Shown here piece by piece: positions 11,647 to 28,300 of a stretch of 64,000 bases of DNA. The first letter of the stretch is position 1. Each line of letters opens with the position of its first letter. Source of the stretch: Tubiluchus corallicola (Eukaryota > Priapulida > Priapulimorpha > Priapulimorphida > Tubiluchidae). The notes beneath the pieces were generated by a model. That model had not been told where the DNA came from, searched no databases, and saw only the letters and a list, made by a program, of their open reading frames with translations. The stretch is from NCBI GenBank assembly GCA_030141605.1, contig JAQGDQ010000019.1:870001-934000 (forward strand), given 5' to 3'. A program made the translations under genes and the position numbers.

Positions 11647-14190
11647 AATTTGGTTATAGCTACGCGAAGAGTCCTCGCTCATTAGTGTCTCACGCCTGTT
11701 TTCTTTCAAGCAGCATTGATTTGAACAAATGTTTGCTTATGTCTTGCTTACTAATTGCTACATACCAACGTTTTGGAGACGAATAATACGTTGTTGCCTA
11801 TTTTGTATTTGGAATTTAAACTACAGTAAATGTCCGGTTTTTCTCTCATTAAAATTGAAAAATATAATTTATACTGTTACAGTAGGGAAAAGCTTCAAAA
11901 AGTGATTGGTAAATGCTAATGACAATTATTATACAATTAATTTTAGTCATAGATTTTTTAATGATATTTATCATTCACGTTGCTTTTAATGTGAAAATGT
12001 TTCACCAACTTGTGATTTTATACACTTGTGAAATTGTGAATCTATTATCATTATTATTATTATTATTATTATTAATATGACCTAAACATAATAGTGGTTA
12101 TAGAAATAAGACTTATTGATTATTGGTAATTAGATTGAAGGCATTATTTTTCAACATGTCTGTCTACATGTAAAGCATGTGCATATGAAAGTTTTTATGA
12201 ATGCAATGTAGGGAGAAATGCAATTATTTTTATAATGTAGATTGTTCAGTGCAATGTAACGTGGAAATGAAATTATTTTCTTTATGTTGTAGTATATACT
12301 TACAACTATGCAATTCTTGCTTATTTTGTTATTTAGGAAGACAAGATGTTTAGTCTACCTCGTAAATCGGAATTCGCCATATACGCACCATATACGATAT
12401 GGTCCACATTACATAATTTGACATAATTTGACATCACATGATTCAATTCCAAATCTGTATATTTGAAAAACGAAGTGATGGTGCTTTATAGTTTAAATGG
12501 AACCAACATTATTTGATAGAGGCAAAGTGGAAAAACTAAGTTGAGCGCTTTGAAAAATCAGCGATTAGTAATCGATCACTTTGATTAAAAATGACATCAT
12601 GAAATTCTGAACTCCAATGGATTTTATCATCCATTGCCGACTGCATCATCAAGACTTGTCTAAAATTTGAAACTTTCTGTGAGGCTTTTCCCAAAGGCGA
12701 CTCTTGATGCTGGCAGCAGGGTTGCAAAGTCGAGCATCGGGACAAAATTTGGGGATTTTTCCGGTCAGTCAATAACGTTTCAAGCATTTATCAGATTTTG
12801 ATAAAATTAGCAGTAGCATGGGATAGAAGAAAAGTCAGTCGACGTCAGACAGGAAAAGTCAATTACTGATTTATTATAAATATTTAATTATCAAAGGGCC
12901 AATAATAGATGATTAAGGAAAACGCATCAGAAAAGCTTGTCGATCTATAATCCGTAATTAATAATGATAAACGTGCTAAAAGACCAAAAATTATTGACAA
13001 CAAATTTTGAACGCCGTCGCTACGCCTAGAAACAATTTTCAATAATAGAAATTGAACAATAAGAAGCCAATAATAGGTAATTAACAAAAAAAGCATCAGA
13101 AAATCATATCAGCTAGTCAATCTATAGAAATAGGACTTATTAGTTATGATAGCAATTAGATTGATGGTAATCTGTGGCGATTGTGAATGACCTATCCAAA
13201 ATTAATAATCGATTAGTTTTTGCCTCGGGGGCGAAAACACGGTTTCAGATAGGACGCACAATATTCATTTCAAAGAGGAGAAAAACTGCATCAATCGAGA
13301 AAGTAATAAATTCATATCGATTCACAATCATAAACTAATCGATAAACAATAAAAAGTTCGGAAACACTGAAAAAGGTCAGGCGAAATTGCGCAAAAATTT
13401 TTACTGGCGACTGTAAAATTTTCTCTTATTGAATTTTAACGTTGCCAAATTTTCATTTATTAATTTTTGCGCTGCCAGTGTTTGAAGGTAAGACATTTGT
13501 TTTTCAATCCAGCAATTTAGCCGTAATCTACCTAGCAAAAATGAAACCATACCTTAGGAACCTGAGTGTGTCACGTGATGTTCAAACAAGTTCTTTAGCA
13601 ACATGGATTAAGCATAGCGTAAACTTCACCTATTTTTTCCGAGTTACCATCTTTTCCAGCTCCTAATGTTAATTAATTGTATCATGTTACTGTACTCCTA
13701 AGTTATGGACTTACTGTATTGCCTTAGTGCTTTAGAATACGCTATTACCACATAGGGGCCCATTAGATGTCACATGGTACACGTAGCAGTTATAGTAAAA
13801 AAATTCTCGCTGTTTTGAAAGACGATTTTTCGTGTTTGAAGGGTATATTAACGACACGAAAGGTATGAATATCGTCCGCTTCGGGAACCTACGGGTTTCC
13901 TTGTTACTCTTTTCAAGATATTACGCGAATATCAGAATAGGTTAATGTGACGACATTTACTGTCTGCAGATGGCGACACAATGCAAGTCGTACCTGAAGC
14001 TGGTCAATGATATGGTAATTTACTGGGAATCTGCGCTCCGTGTCGCTTCTCTGCAAATCTCATCACTCAGCCCCAGCGTCTGTATTCAGCTGATTTCGCT
14101 TGAAATGCGTGATCCGTTTTATGGAATTAGTGTTTTCTGTAGAGCAAAATGCGGGTGTAACGTGACAAATTATTAAAGCAGATTGGAAAA
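11647..14190. other. BTB gene 3' flank and PLC-beta 5' flank
   Basis: Intergenic DNA. It holds a (TTA)n run at about 12049-12074 and a degenerate duplication: sequence around 12890-12960 (ataatagatgattaa, gcatcagaaaa) recurs around 13070-13130, and phrases near 12105-12135 (taagacttattgattattgg) recur near 13130. A 68-codon frame at 13970-14176 ends 14 nt before the first PLC-beta ATG and may be an upstream ORF if it is transcribed. No core promoter could be identified with confidence. Confidence 0.5.
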
Positions 14191-14301
14191 ATGGCCGGCT
14201 CGTCTCAACAAGGAGTGCACGTGGTAAAACTGCGACCGCTTTGTGTACCCACGAGTTTGACCATTTATGATAATAATGCCAAGTTTGTCAAATGGGATGA
14301 G
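14191..14301 (+). CDS. PLCB: phospholipase C-beta, first exon 1a
   Basis: The exon encodes 37 residues beginning MAGSSQQGVH, with KLRPLCVP in the middle and ending KFVKWDE, immediately before a gtatgc donor in phase 0. This closely matches the N-terminus of the PLC-beta 1/2/3 group, where the segment is the start of the N-terminal PH domain and also ends in KFVKWDD at an exon border. PLC-beta is the Gq-activated enzyme that hydrolyses PIP2 to IP3 and diacylglycerol at the plasma membrane. Of the three candidate first exons this is the one most like vertebrate PLC-beta. It splices in frame to 25293-25370. Assignment rests on remembered family sequences. Confidence 0.87.
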
Positions 14302-14926
14302 GTATGCTAAAATGAACATTAAATTACAGTAACTGTCAGTATTTCTCTTTTTCTTTCGTTGATCTTTGATTCTTAACCGTCAAATAAATTAATTTACAAG
14401 GGTGTTTTAAAATTTCGCTAGGTAGCTATCGAAAGTAAGCCTACAATAAGAATAAGCATGTAATTCATGTGATTTCTTGCAGAAGTTTTCTAATCACAAG
14501 ATTTTAAATTACATTTATTGTGCTAATATTTTCTAATCACTTTAGTTACTATTAATTTAAAAAATAGAGATTTTCTTAGAGTTCTATAACATTCAGTTTT
14601 TACAAAAATTCTGTCTGAAACATTTTGAAGAGTGTCTAACTAATTGCGTTGATTGTTTTGACAAAATTGTGCGCCACGAATGACACAGCTGGCCTGTTAA
14701 GTAAACCCTATGCAGTAACGAAGGATGACTTAGTTGTGATGTTCATTAAGAAAGAGCGTATTCTTCGATGAACTTACATACAAATGCGCATTTTGATCTA
14801 TAGAAAATAAAAAAGCCGCAAGGCTGTCTTTCTTGTTATATTTCTCGAATGTAAATCTTTTTATAGTTTGTTTCCTTTTGCAAGCAATCACTGGCTTACT
14901 CTAACTCAGAAACATATAGTAAAAAC

Positions 14927-14964
<38 letters not shown>

Positions 14965-17571
14965 TGGAAGTTTGCAGCGCTTTAATCTTTTTACTGTCTG
15001 TGATGTTACCGTGATGCAATATTATAAATAAAAAAAAATTTTCCACTGAGTAATATAATATACAAAAGAAGATACGCAAATGACGCGAGAGCCTGCCTGC
15101 GATTACCGTTTTCCTTTGTTCAAAAATGCGTTGAATAATAGTTGAATTGATTTTATATATCAATGATAATCATTTCTTCCTGGCGTAGCATTGCATAGCC
15201 GTGTATCGCAATTGCTGGCTGGTCATTCATTTGATCTAATGACCAGATAAACTAATATGCCTCTAACTACGATTCTCATACAACCTCCTGAAAACTTATT
15301 CCTCCAGCATACAGTTGGCTTTATGGCGAGTTTTTCAAGTGGGATTTCAGATTCCTGGAATTATTTCTAACGAATTACGCTCATTCCTTCAGTAAAAAAT
15401 GAACAGGCAGCCGTTTCACTAGTTTTTGTTTATACCAAGTGAAATCCGATTCACGAATAAAATGAGCTGACGCTTATTTCGCGGACTTTGCGCGTTCGAG
15501 GATACAGTAACCGACTTAACCTCGATAATTTAGATGGTTATTTTGAAAAATCTGGACGTCTTCTACCGTGTAGGAAGTCAGAAATACGTTTACGTTAAAC
15601 ATAATCCAAGTAGTCACGAGGCGTGCAATTATTCGTGAATCAGGCTGAAAATGTCTGCACGTCTACATTTTGCGTAAGCTTGTACAACGTTTAAAGCACT
15701 AAAATGCTATTTGAAAAACTGTACTACATCAGCGCTATCAAAATTTTGTGGTATCACAATGATTTTGATCCTAAGGTTCATCAATTTCGAGCTGGTCATA
15801 ATTCTTCATGCAAGGTTGTTGCGTGCCGCATGCATGCACAACCTTATGAACACAATCGTTTCTAGGCAGCAAGCAACAATCAAGGACATTTTATTGCCGT
15901 TCTGCGCTTGCATTGAATACATTGATTAATTAATGGTATTGATTGGCTGTAATAGAAATTACTCTGCAAGGTGGAGAGGTTTTCTGTTAAGTAAATGAAC
16001 AAAGCATGTAGCTAAAATCTATGAAACGCCATTACTAGTTTATAGAAATATAACTAATAGACCTAATTGCAATATTCTGAAATCACTTACCTAAAGGGCG
16101 AGTTATAATATTTCTATAATGATAGTAATGATAATGTAAATAATACATTTCCCAGTGTTTAAGTATTATAGCTTAATATGTAACGAGCGACTCTTGATCA
16201 TTTACCAAAAAACACCAACGTGCCAAAATATGTTCCGCCCTTTGACAGACAGAGAGTAAGCATATAAGAAGCTACTGCAAATGATGATACCGATGATGAA
16301 TAGGATGACGATGTTGATGATGGTAGTGGAAGCAGAGCTGGTGTAGACAACTACGGAGGTGTCGCATTAGCCACCATGACTCGAAGTGAATCCGGGAGTT
16401 TTGATGTCACGAAGTCTATGAGTCGAATATATCATAGCCTGTTGTGATGCCCATATTCTGTTGGGAGTGATGATTGTACTTATGGATAAGGATAAATGTG
16501 TAATTTACAACAATCATTTAGCTGACAGTCATACTAATTTGTCGTAAATTTCTATCTTTTATTGTACTTGGATAGCTAGGTGTCATTTTAATTTGTGTGA
16601 ATTGCCGTCTTTTATTGATTCAAACCAAGCACAATATAATACAGTAGTTACAATCCTGCATTAATTAATAAATTATAGACGACATTTATTTCGTTTAATG
16701 CTCTTACTTTAGTTAAACAGTCGATTATGTGTACCCCAGGGGCAAAACTGGTCAGAACTGTGCAGAATTCACATTTAAACAGCTGCAGAGCGAGCGTACT
16801 CATGTGTATCCAATTTTCAGGTTTACCTAAACGCACCTTAACGCTGATTGTTAGAATTGCAGAACCGTATTTACACGTTTGCTGTGTTACGTTGCAGATT
16901 TAACGTTGAGAAATGTTATCGAAAATCCTGTGCATTAAATAAAATAAAAATACTGCTTTATTTTAGGTGTTAGTAGGTACTGGTTTATTTAATAGTGCGC
17001 TATCGGTAACGTGTTTATACTATAATAAATACTGTCTCACCGTTACAATACTGCTGCTTAAATTACATATTATTTTAAACATGGTTTGAAATGTCGATCT
17101 AGGGCTATTGATTTCACGCTAGGTTGTGTTCATTTCAGACACTTGCTTGTTATCGGTTGTGAGACGTCTTTGCAAACGATTTGTTTCAGTGGAATAAAAC
17201 TATTTTTAAGTTGCATAGAAAAGTGACCAAAGCTTCCCAGGAATTACAATAATCCTACTTCCTAACTCTGCTTTCAATCTGTCTTTTGTGGTATTTCGGA
17301 AACCGACCACCATTTGTGCCCGTAATTTCATAACAGGCGCATTATGTTACTAATGCATAAAAATTATTAGTACTTTTGCTTTTCATCGTCCTTGAAAAAT
17401 CATAACAGTACTGCTCGCTTTGTTGTCAGCTCACCGTAAAAAATGGTGAGCCTGTCGTAAAACTGCGTAGTTAAACATTGTTACTACAAGTTAAGTCACA
17501 GATCAATTTATAACGAGCAAATTTATTTAAATTTCGTTATTTTAAACCGTTTTAATGAATACGCGTGTAAT
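14302..17571. other. intron between PLC-beta first exons 1a and 1b
   Basis: AT-rich DNA with an (AT)n run at 14931-14960 and a GAT-rich stretch at about 16280-16335. No coding exon recognised. The minus-strand frame at 16648-16836 has no known motif. Confidence 0.5.
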
Positions 17572-17778
17572 ATGGTGAGAAGAGGTTCCTGCAACCCAGA
17601 GGCACTGCCTAATTTTATGGCGAAACTAGCACCCCTTCAAGTGCACCGAAAGTTGTGCGAAGGAGCAAAATTTGTGAAATGGGTTGATGTTGTTCCAAGA
17701 AGAAAAACCAGTGACGTTTATGGAACGTCGGCAGTCAGAGCAAACATTGACAAGATACTACTGGAACAAGTGGCCGTG
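17572..17778 (+). CDS. PLCB: phospholipase C-beta, candidate alternative first exon 1b
   Basis: This frame contains MAKLAPLQVHRKLCEGAKFV followed by KW, a recognisable relative of exons 1a and 1c (KL-P-V...FVKW). Translation could start at 17572 or at the internal Met at 17617, which gives the more family-like length. The other two exons end two codons after KW at a donor. Here that place (after 17688) reads gttgtt, a poor donor, and the frame stays open. The next plausible donor is gtaaat at 17779, also phase 0, which would add 30 residues with no counterpart in the paralogous exons. It may be a decayed duplicate, or a real isoform with an extended end. Coordinates assume the downstream donor. 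Confidence 0.5.
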
Positions 17779-21709
<3,931 letters not shown>

Positions 21710-21826
21710 ATGGGTCGATCCACATCGGAGTCTGGGGTTTATATTTCAACGTTAAAGCCAATCCAAGTTCCAGACGCCTTGAAAACTGTACCCTCTCGCA
21801 AATTCAACTTCGTGAAATGGGACGAG
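21710..21826 (+). CDS. PLCB: phospholipase C-beta, alternative first exon 1c
   Basis: The exon encodes 39 residues starting MGRSTSESGVY, with TLKPIQVPDAL in the middle and ending NFVKWDE, followed by a gtgata donor in phase 0. It aligns throughout with exon 1a (KLRPLCVP against TLKPIQVP, FVKWDE identical) but the start is different, so a transcript beginning here would make a PLC-beta with a different extreme N-terminus. The canonical WDE ending and in-phase donor argue that this is functional. It would splice to 25293-25370. It depends on its own upstream promoter, which I could not identify. Confidence 0.8.
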
Positions 21827-24800
21827 GTGATACGTTTTACTGATATTTTTCTTGTAACTGAATTTGCCGACGGTTTGTGTTTTCTTTTTCTCTATATTGC
21901 GATTTCTTATTTTGTTTCAAATAAAAATATATATTTATACAATTACGTATGAATATGTAGTATATATATATATAAATACATATACATATGTGTGTGTGTG
22001 TGTGCGCGTGTGTGTGCGTGTGCGTGAGTGTACAATGTATATACACACAGATTTCATCGACACATTGTATGTATACATATATCATTGATGAATATTGATG
22101 AATATGTCTGCAAGTGGTACAAATATCCCTTAATATAACAAAAAACGTTTTACACATTTTCTTATTAAAACTCCGCGTTTCAACTGTTCATTTCCTAACT
22201 GTGTCTGCTGGAAAAACGGTTAAAAGTCGTGTTTTAATAACAACGTGTATAGAAGTTTTCTGTGGGATATTTGTACCAATTGAAATTTTTCCTTACTACT
22301 AATAATTTGCAGAGTCCAGACCCTACATTGAGTACTGTATTTTCTTTAAGTGCAAGTTTAATACATGGTTTCTTAATCGGTTTTAAATTTCAAAATGTGC
22401 TTCCAACAACCTGCCTGTTGTTCTTGAAGCACGAAATTTTAACAGCCCCTTTATTCTTAGCTTTAGTATTTGAGAACTTCAAGCCATAACTGACTGATCT
22501 GAGTGACCTAGACTAGAGCCTCTGATCCGTGAAGCCAGCTTGGCTAACAGTCGAAGTAATGCTGGTTTGAGTAACTCATCTCAATATCTTGTCACAAGGT
22601 CTGACTGAGATCCTGTACATGTTTACAGTTGCAGCGCCCACTGCTCAGCATGCTTGAAAAAACTGCATCCACGGTGGTACATGACTGTGCACGCTTTTGA
22701 AATAAAGAGCTGATGGGATGTCGGATGTTAACTTGGTTTATTTGTGGTGGGTGTAAAACATGACTTAGATAAACAGCTGCATGGGATATGCAAACTCGCG
22801 CCTGCAGTTGAAAATTTTGCTTTATTTAGAAAAATAATTCGATGGTATATGTTGTTTTAACTGGTCTCAAAACTACGATGAAACGTAGTCCGCAAGATAC
22901 ACTTGTCGGTGGAATTTCACGATATTTAGCAGATATAATTACATGTTTTAGCAGTTAGCATATATAACTGCGCTAAACTTTAAGGCAGTTTACCTTCTTG
23001 TTTACACTGACTATATAACTATGTGTATTAAAAAGATTTGTAACATCACTGATATCAGTATTTCCCAATAAACAGGATTTCCGCATTAAGGGCAAGTCTA
23101 CCTGCAATACATTTTAGGTGACATTTTATGTAGCGCAGTATTCTACTCTGTTAACTCTGAGCACCTTAGTTAGTAAAATCCCTAAATTTTTCTGTTTCTT
23201 CCAAGATGAAAGATTCCATTTGCCCAAAACGTGCCATACTTATCGTTTTTTCTGATAACGTACGTTGGATCGTTTTTGGGCATAATTTATATTAAGAAAA
23301 TTGTCCTTGTAACTTGTAAGAATCCTAGTCCCATTTCTGGAAAGCTATATAGGTTTTGAATGGAAGAGTCGTAACAGACGGCACAACGGGGTACATTGCT
23401 AACTCGCTTTCGGCTTTCAATGCTGAAAAGCCCTAAAATGCGTTTTGCGTATCTTAGTAAGCAAAATTGATCTTAGATAGTGTGCGAAGATTGTCATTTG
23501 CCACTTTGCGAAGCAGACCAGGCGCCTCTTTCAACGCATTAGCATTCTGTCGGCATTTTATGGCTTTTCCTCTTTCACGTTTCAGTTCTGTTTATTCAGA
23601 ACGAAAACATTTGCGGTCGTGATTTATTTACACGGTTTGCTCTGATCATCCGTTAGACTGAGGCTCCTTACAGCTACAACTTGCTACTAGCGATTTTGCC
23701 TTGTATTTTATAGACCAATTGTTTGTTCATTTATTTATGTACTTTTTGTCAAATAGTTGCTTCGGAATTCAGGCGCAGCGTGCCTAGGCTGACTCTACAT
23801 TAAAAGAATTAAAGCTTCTAAATCGGTCTGTAGTTAAAGAACTTAACAAATTCAATAGCCTGTACATTGAAAAACATGAATTGTAATAATACTAGAACAT
23901 AGTTTTGGTGAGTCACATAAAAGTTTTAACACAATGAAACGCCTCCGAGTTTTACTGTTCTTTTGACCTTGTATCAGAGATCGATTACATGCATTTATGT
24001 CCTAACTCATTGTATCACAAATTCACAGCAGAGCCAAATCGTTCTGCTGTGCGGATCATTTGCGGCTTAATTTCACAGGAAAGGGAAATTTTCTGTAGAA
24101 AAATCAACGGAGAAACTCCAGTTGCTTCAATTAACAACCAGTCATTTTGCACGTGGCTCAATTGCGACCAATCATATGTAATCGCGTCTATTACTTGGCA
24201 ATAATAGGAACGTCTCCATTAAAGCATTTTAATAGTTTATTACCAGTTGACTTCGAAGCATTTAGATTTGGCGGGGGAGGGGGTGTTGGAGCGGGCTAAA
24301 CCTCACAGTATAATTAGGTTTTTGCCTTATAACTAATTTTCTGGTAATCGATGGCAACGTTGAAATGCGTTGTGTTGTCTGGCTTCTAAACTTTAACTTG
24401 GTCTTAAAAATACGTACCTTAATCATTTTTGGCTTATTCGCGCAGGTATGGCGAGTTTTTGTACTACCCAGTTAGTCTGTCAGTCAAACAATCAATCTGT
24501 CAATTAAACGATCAGCGAGTCAAGTTAGTAACGCTGTGGGAGGTTGAAGGGAGCAAAGAAAAAAGCAGAAAGATAGAAAAGTTGATTATACAACAAACAA
24601 AGAAAGAATGTTGAACAGACTGATGGTTAAACGAACAAGAGAAATTAAGTTAAAAAAATGGAGAAAAATATAACTAAGAACCGACTAAGAAACAGTAAAT
24701 CGAAGGAGGAAAGAAGTGGAGGAAAGAAAAAGAACAGGGAAAGTCCAAGAAACTTGGTCAAAGTGTCTTAAAAAGTTTTTGAAATAACTGTACAATAAAA

Positions 24801-25292
24801 GAGAAAAAATTTAAATGTAGCAAGCAAGACAGAAATGTCTGAACTGGGTCCTAACAATAATCAAAACTTTCATATCATTTGATAAAGTTACGAACAAATT
24901 TAAGAATAATTTTAAGAAGACTAACTTAGTGAATCCGTGCGTAGCACTAGAAAGTTTGTACCCTCAAACTTACAAAGAAAATCATCCGAAAGAACTTTAA
25001 TGAATCCGGTCCCTGTTTCCGAATTTGATACATGCTGTATGTGTGCGTGCCTGTATAGTAAGTGACTTTTGTTAATGCTCTGAATCGATGAATCTGTAAA
25101 CACATGTTTACATAATAAATCTGTAATATTATTGTGATATTATTTATGGCTAGTTGAAATTGGGAGAAGGGCAGGTGTGGCAGTTTAGATGAATTGCAAA
25201 ATGATCACAAATAATTTGTGATCTAACTGATATATCTTAATTACAAAAAATAAGTTTTGAGAAATGATTTAAAATTTTCTTTTCTTTTTCAG
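21827..25292. repeat. intron with (TG)n array
   Basis: Intron between first exon 1c and the shared exon 2. At about 21958-22030 there is an AT-rich stretch followed by a (TG)n/(CG) dinucleotide run. The remainder is AT-rich DNA in which I recognise no gene; several 60-75 codon frames lack motifs. Confidence 0.6.
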
Positions 25293-25370
25293 TTGTCTTC
25301 AAGCGCTACGTTGGTGACATTGCACGTGGACCCAAAAGGACATGTTTTGTTTTGGAAAGACCAAAACAAG
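25293..25370 (+). CDS. PLCB: phospholipase C-beta, shared exon 2
   Basis: A 78 nt exon between a strong acceptor (tttctttttcag) and a gtaagg donor, phase 0 at both ends. It encodes 26 residues with HVDPKGHVLFWKDQNK, matching the second segment of the PLC-beta PH domain (in human PLCB1: RTDPQGFFFYWTDQNK, also 26 residues and also preceded by KFVKWDD). It is therefore the common acceptor exon for the alternative first exons upstream. The next expected segment (LLDLSLVKDAR-like) was looked for by eye downstream and not found within the window. Confidence 0.88.
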
Positions 25371-28300
25371 GTAAGGATCAGACATTATTTGAAGCTGCAC
25401 TAGTGTAATACAGTGTAAGCTACTCAATATATGAGCTAAAATGCAATCATCCCAGCGTGGCGCATTTCCGTAACATGTCTGAAACAATGTAGCTTGTGTA
25501 GAAGAGGCACCAAAGTGACCAAACGCCATATGTACCTTACTGACCCGCAAAAAGAAGGCGTGTATATTGTAGGCGTACAACAGAAGTACAGCAAAACTTG
25601 TGGTGTATGAAATTTTGCTTTCATTAGAAGTGTTATAGTTTTCTAACTCATAGTCGCGAATCTTGTTTTTTCTGCAATTGTCTATGCTAGAAAGCTTCTT
25701 TAGCTTCTGGCCGAGAAGCTGTGTATAGACAAAGTGAGATATGTCACAGTGAACAGAACCATGCTATTTTTAGCCATTTACGCTACCTCTTGCAATCATT
25801 GCTCGAAACCCAGTTTTATAAATTTTTAAGCGCCTTTTGGGCTCCATGTGAGTATACTGTTCTAATCCCAATTATCTGATGACATTGTTTGATTGTGTGC
25901 CTCGTTGAAAACACACTGACTTGCAGTGATCAACTTTTATTCCATCTCACTAGTAACATTATAAAATCTGCCTTCCTGAAACAACAGTACTGCTTGCTTC
26001 CTCAAGGGGCGCGTGTGGCACCAGATCATCCATAAAATCTAATTTCAATTTAGCTTGTTAAGCGTCAGCATGAATGCTAATCTTCTCATCTCATAAACTT
26101 AGAAAATTATATTTTAGAAACGCAAGCAACGTACGTGCACAAAAGAAAGATAGTACTGAATACGCATAAAGTCGCGAACAGTCGAACACCCAAAACTTTC
26201 ACTTGCAACCTTAACTGTAATTAAGCTTAATGATGTTGAAATAGAATGGAAAACCAACTTTGAGTACTTTCTAACGGTTTTTTTAAATCTAAGAGGAACC
26301 AAGTGGACTGATTTTTACATTCTGCAAATTTAATTATGTAATATTGTTACAGTTAATGTTCATAACAGTTTTTCGTGCAGTTGTTGTATGCAACAAAAAC
26401 ATGTGTCGCCTGTTAAGCAAACATACAGAGACAGAAGAATGAAACTACTTGTGGTGTGTTATGAGATGAGAACGACTATCTGTGCTATAATGCAGTAATC
26501 AGAAAATACAAATGATAAATACTGTTCACACTTGTTTAATAATGCAATTATGTTGTGAGAGTTTAAAAATTATTATACTGTCAAAGAGTGTCACTTTCAT
26601 TACTTCAGATGAAAAACCATCTCAACAGATGATACTGGGAAGTGCAGAAAACAGCTCTGCCGCAGAAACTCTACGCAAGTTTATCTTTCTTCCTTTCTAA
26701 AGTTGAGGTCCTTTCTTAAGTCTCTGCTTAGCCTATATCTTTCCTCTAATTTCAACATCTTCAACTCATCCTCCCTCTCTTTTTTCCTTATTTGGTATTT
26801 AAACACTATTGGAAAAGTCTATGCAAGGAGAAAAGTCGAATTGCCCACGATAGCGTAGAGGAACTGAGCTATGGATTCATCTTTGACTTTGACTTTGACA
26901 TCGCAGACTTTTCCCAAATGTATTTCCATTTGGCACCAAATTCAAATGCGCGTCCTATCCTTACCACCTGTTGCCCGGTGCCCATGGTTATAATACTCCA
27001 ATCTGCTATGAAGCTCAAAATCCATGCACGCCTTGCCACTCTTAAGTATTTCAGATACTGTTCCTATAGTGGCCTATCAGAAAGTTTAAGGACTTTAAGC
27101 CATATTATCTATTGTTTAGGTCCACTAACAAAGTTAGTTCACACTTTCCAGGACATTTTAGTATGTCTATTCTCTGGGATTTTCTAGCTGAGGTGCACAT
27201 CTTTGGTGAATATATTATGTTAATTATGATACTCGTTTATAGACCTAATTGTTAATAATAAATAATAGGTAATTAATTGCCACGTTACATATGCGCAACG
27301 CTTGAGTTCTGTATAAAACTGTGTTATGTTGTGATAATTAGGCGAAGGATTTAATTCCTTCAGTCATTCTTTTAGTCGGGTAATATATTTCCTTTTCCTG
27401 TCTCAACAATCAGAATTCCATAAGGTACTTATAGTGTGTTTTTCTTTAGGAAAATCTTAAAATGCTTTCAGAAAGACACAGCACGCAGTTGACACAAACA
27501 TTTTCAAGATGTTACAAAACTTATAGTGAGAGTAGGTCTACGTGTAAAATACCTTACTTACACTGATGTGAAGATAAGTCCCGAGAATAAGTGCACATTA
27601 GCACACAACAATTTCTCCCACTCTATAATAGTGGTTTTTTCTATCGCTTCAATCAAAACTGAATAACGGCGTGCTGATAATCTTAAAACGACATTAATTT
27701 TGCCCAAATTGAATTTGCCACTGTTCAGGAAATAAAAGTATAAGCTACTGGCGTACGTTTCAGTTTGTATGCTCGTCGAATTAAGCCATGAGCAGACTAT
27801 AAACATGTGCAATGAATTTGATTTTATTTGGATCTACCAGCCAATTCTCATGGAATCTACAAGATGAGCCCAAACAATGCACCCAACTCATTTTGACACT
27901 GAACGAAATTTTCCTCAGAGGGACTGCTCACAGTGGTAAAGTATTCTTGTTATTTGATTAAAAAAACCATAGCGCCAGGAATACCGTCTGAACCTGCTTA
28001 TTACACGAATGTATAAAGGCAAAATAAGCAACAGTGCATACATTAAGTTATAAACCGGAAAACAGGCGTGCACTTTATGATTGCTGCGCTTTTAATTGGA
28101 TTGACTCTTTATTGCATTCTGAGTTCTGGCGATTCCTCATTTGTTGACGGTGCAACGCAATTCCTGCCGCCGATTCAAATTACAAACTCTGTCCATGGTT
28201 TCAGTCTTTCAGAGAATTTGTATGAATAGCACAATAGTATGTACAGTACGGCTTCACCGTCTGAACTTCAGATGTATCTTAGGTTAACTGGGTCCTACAG

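Noticed and set aside
26792-27187. 131-codon plus-strand frame
   Set aside because: No start context or family motif; partly low complexity (FDFDFDIADF).
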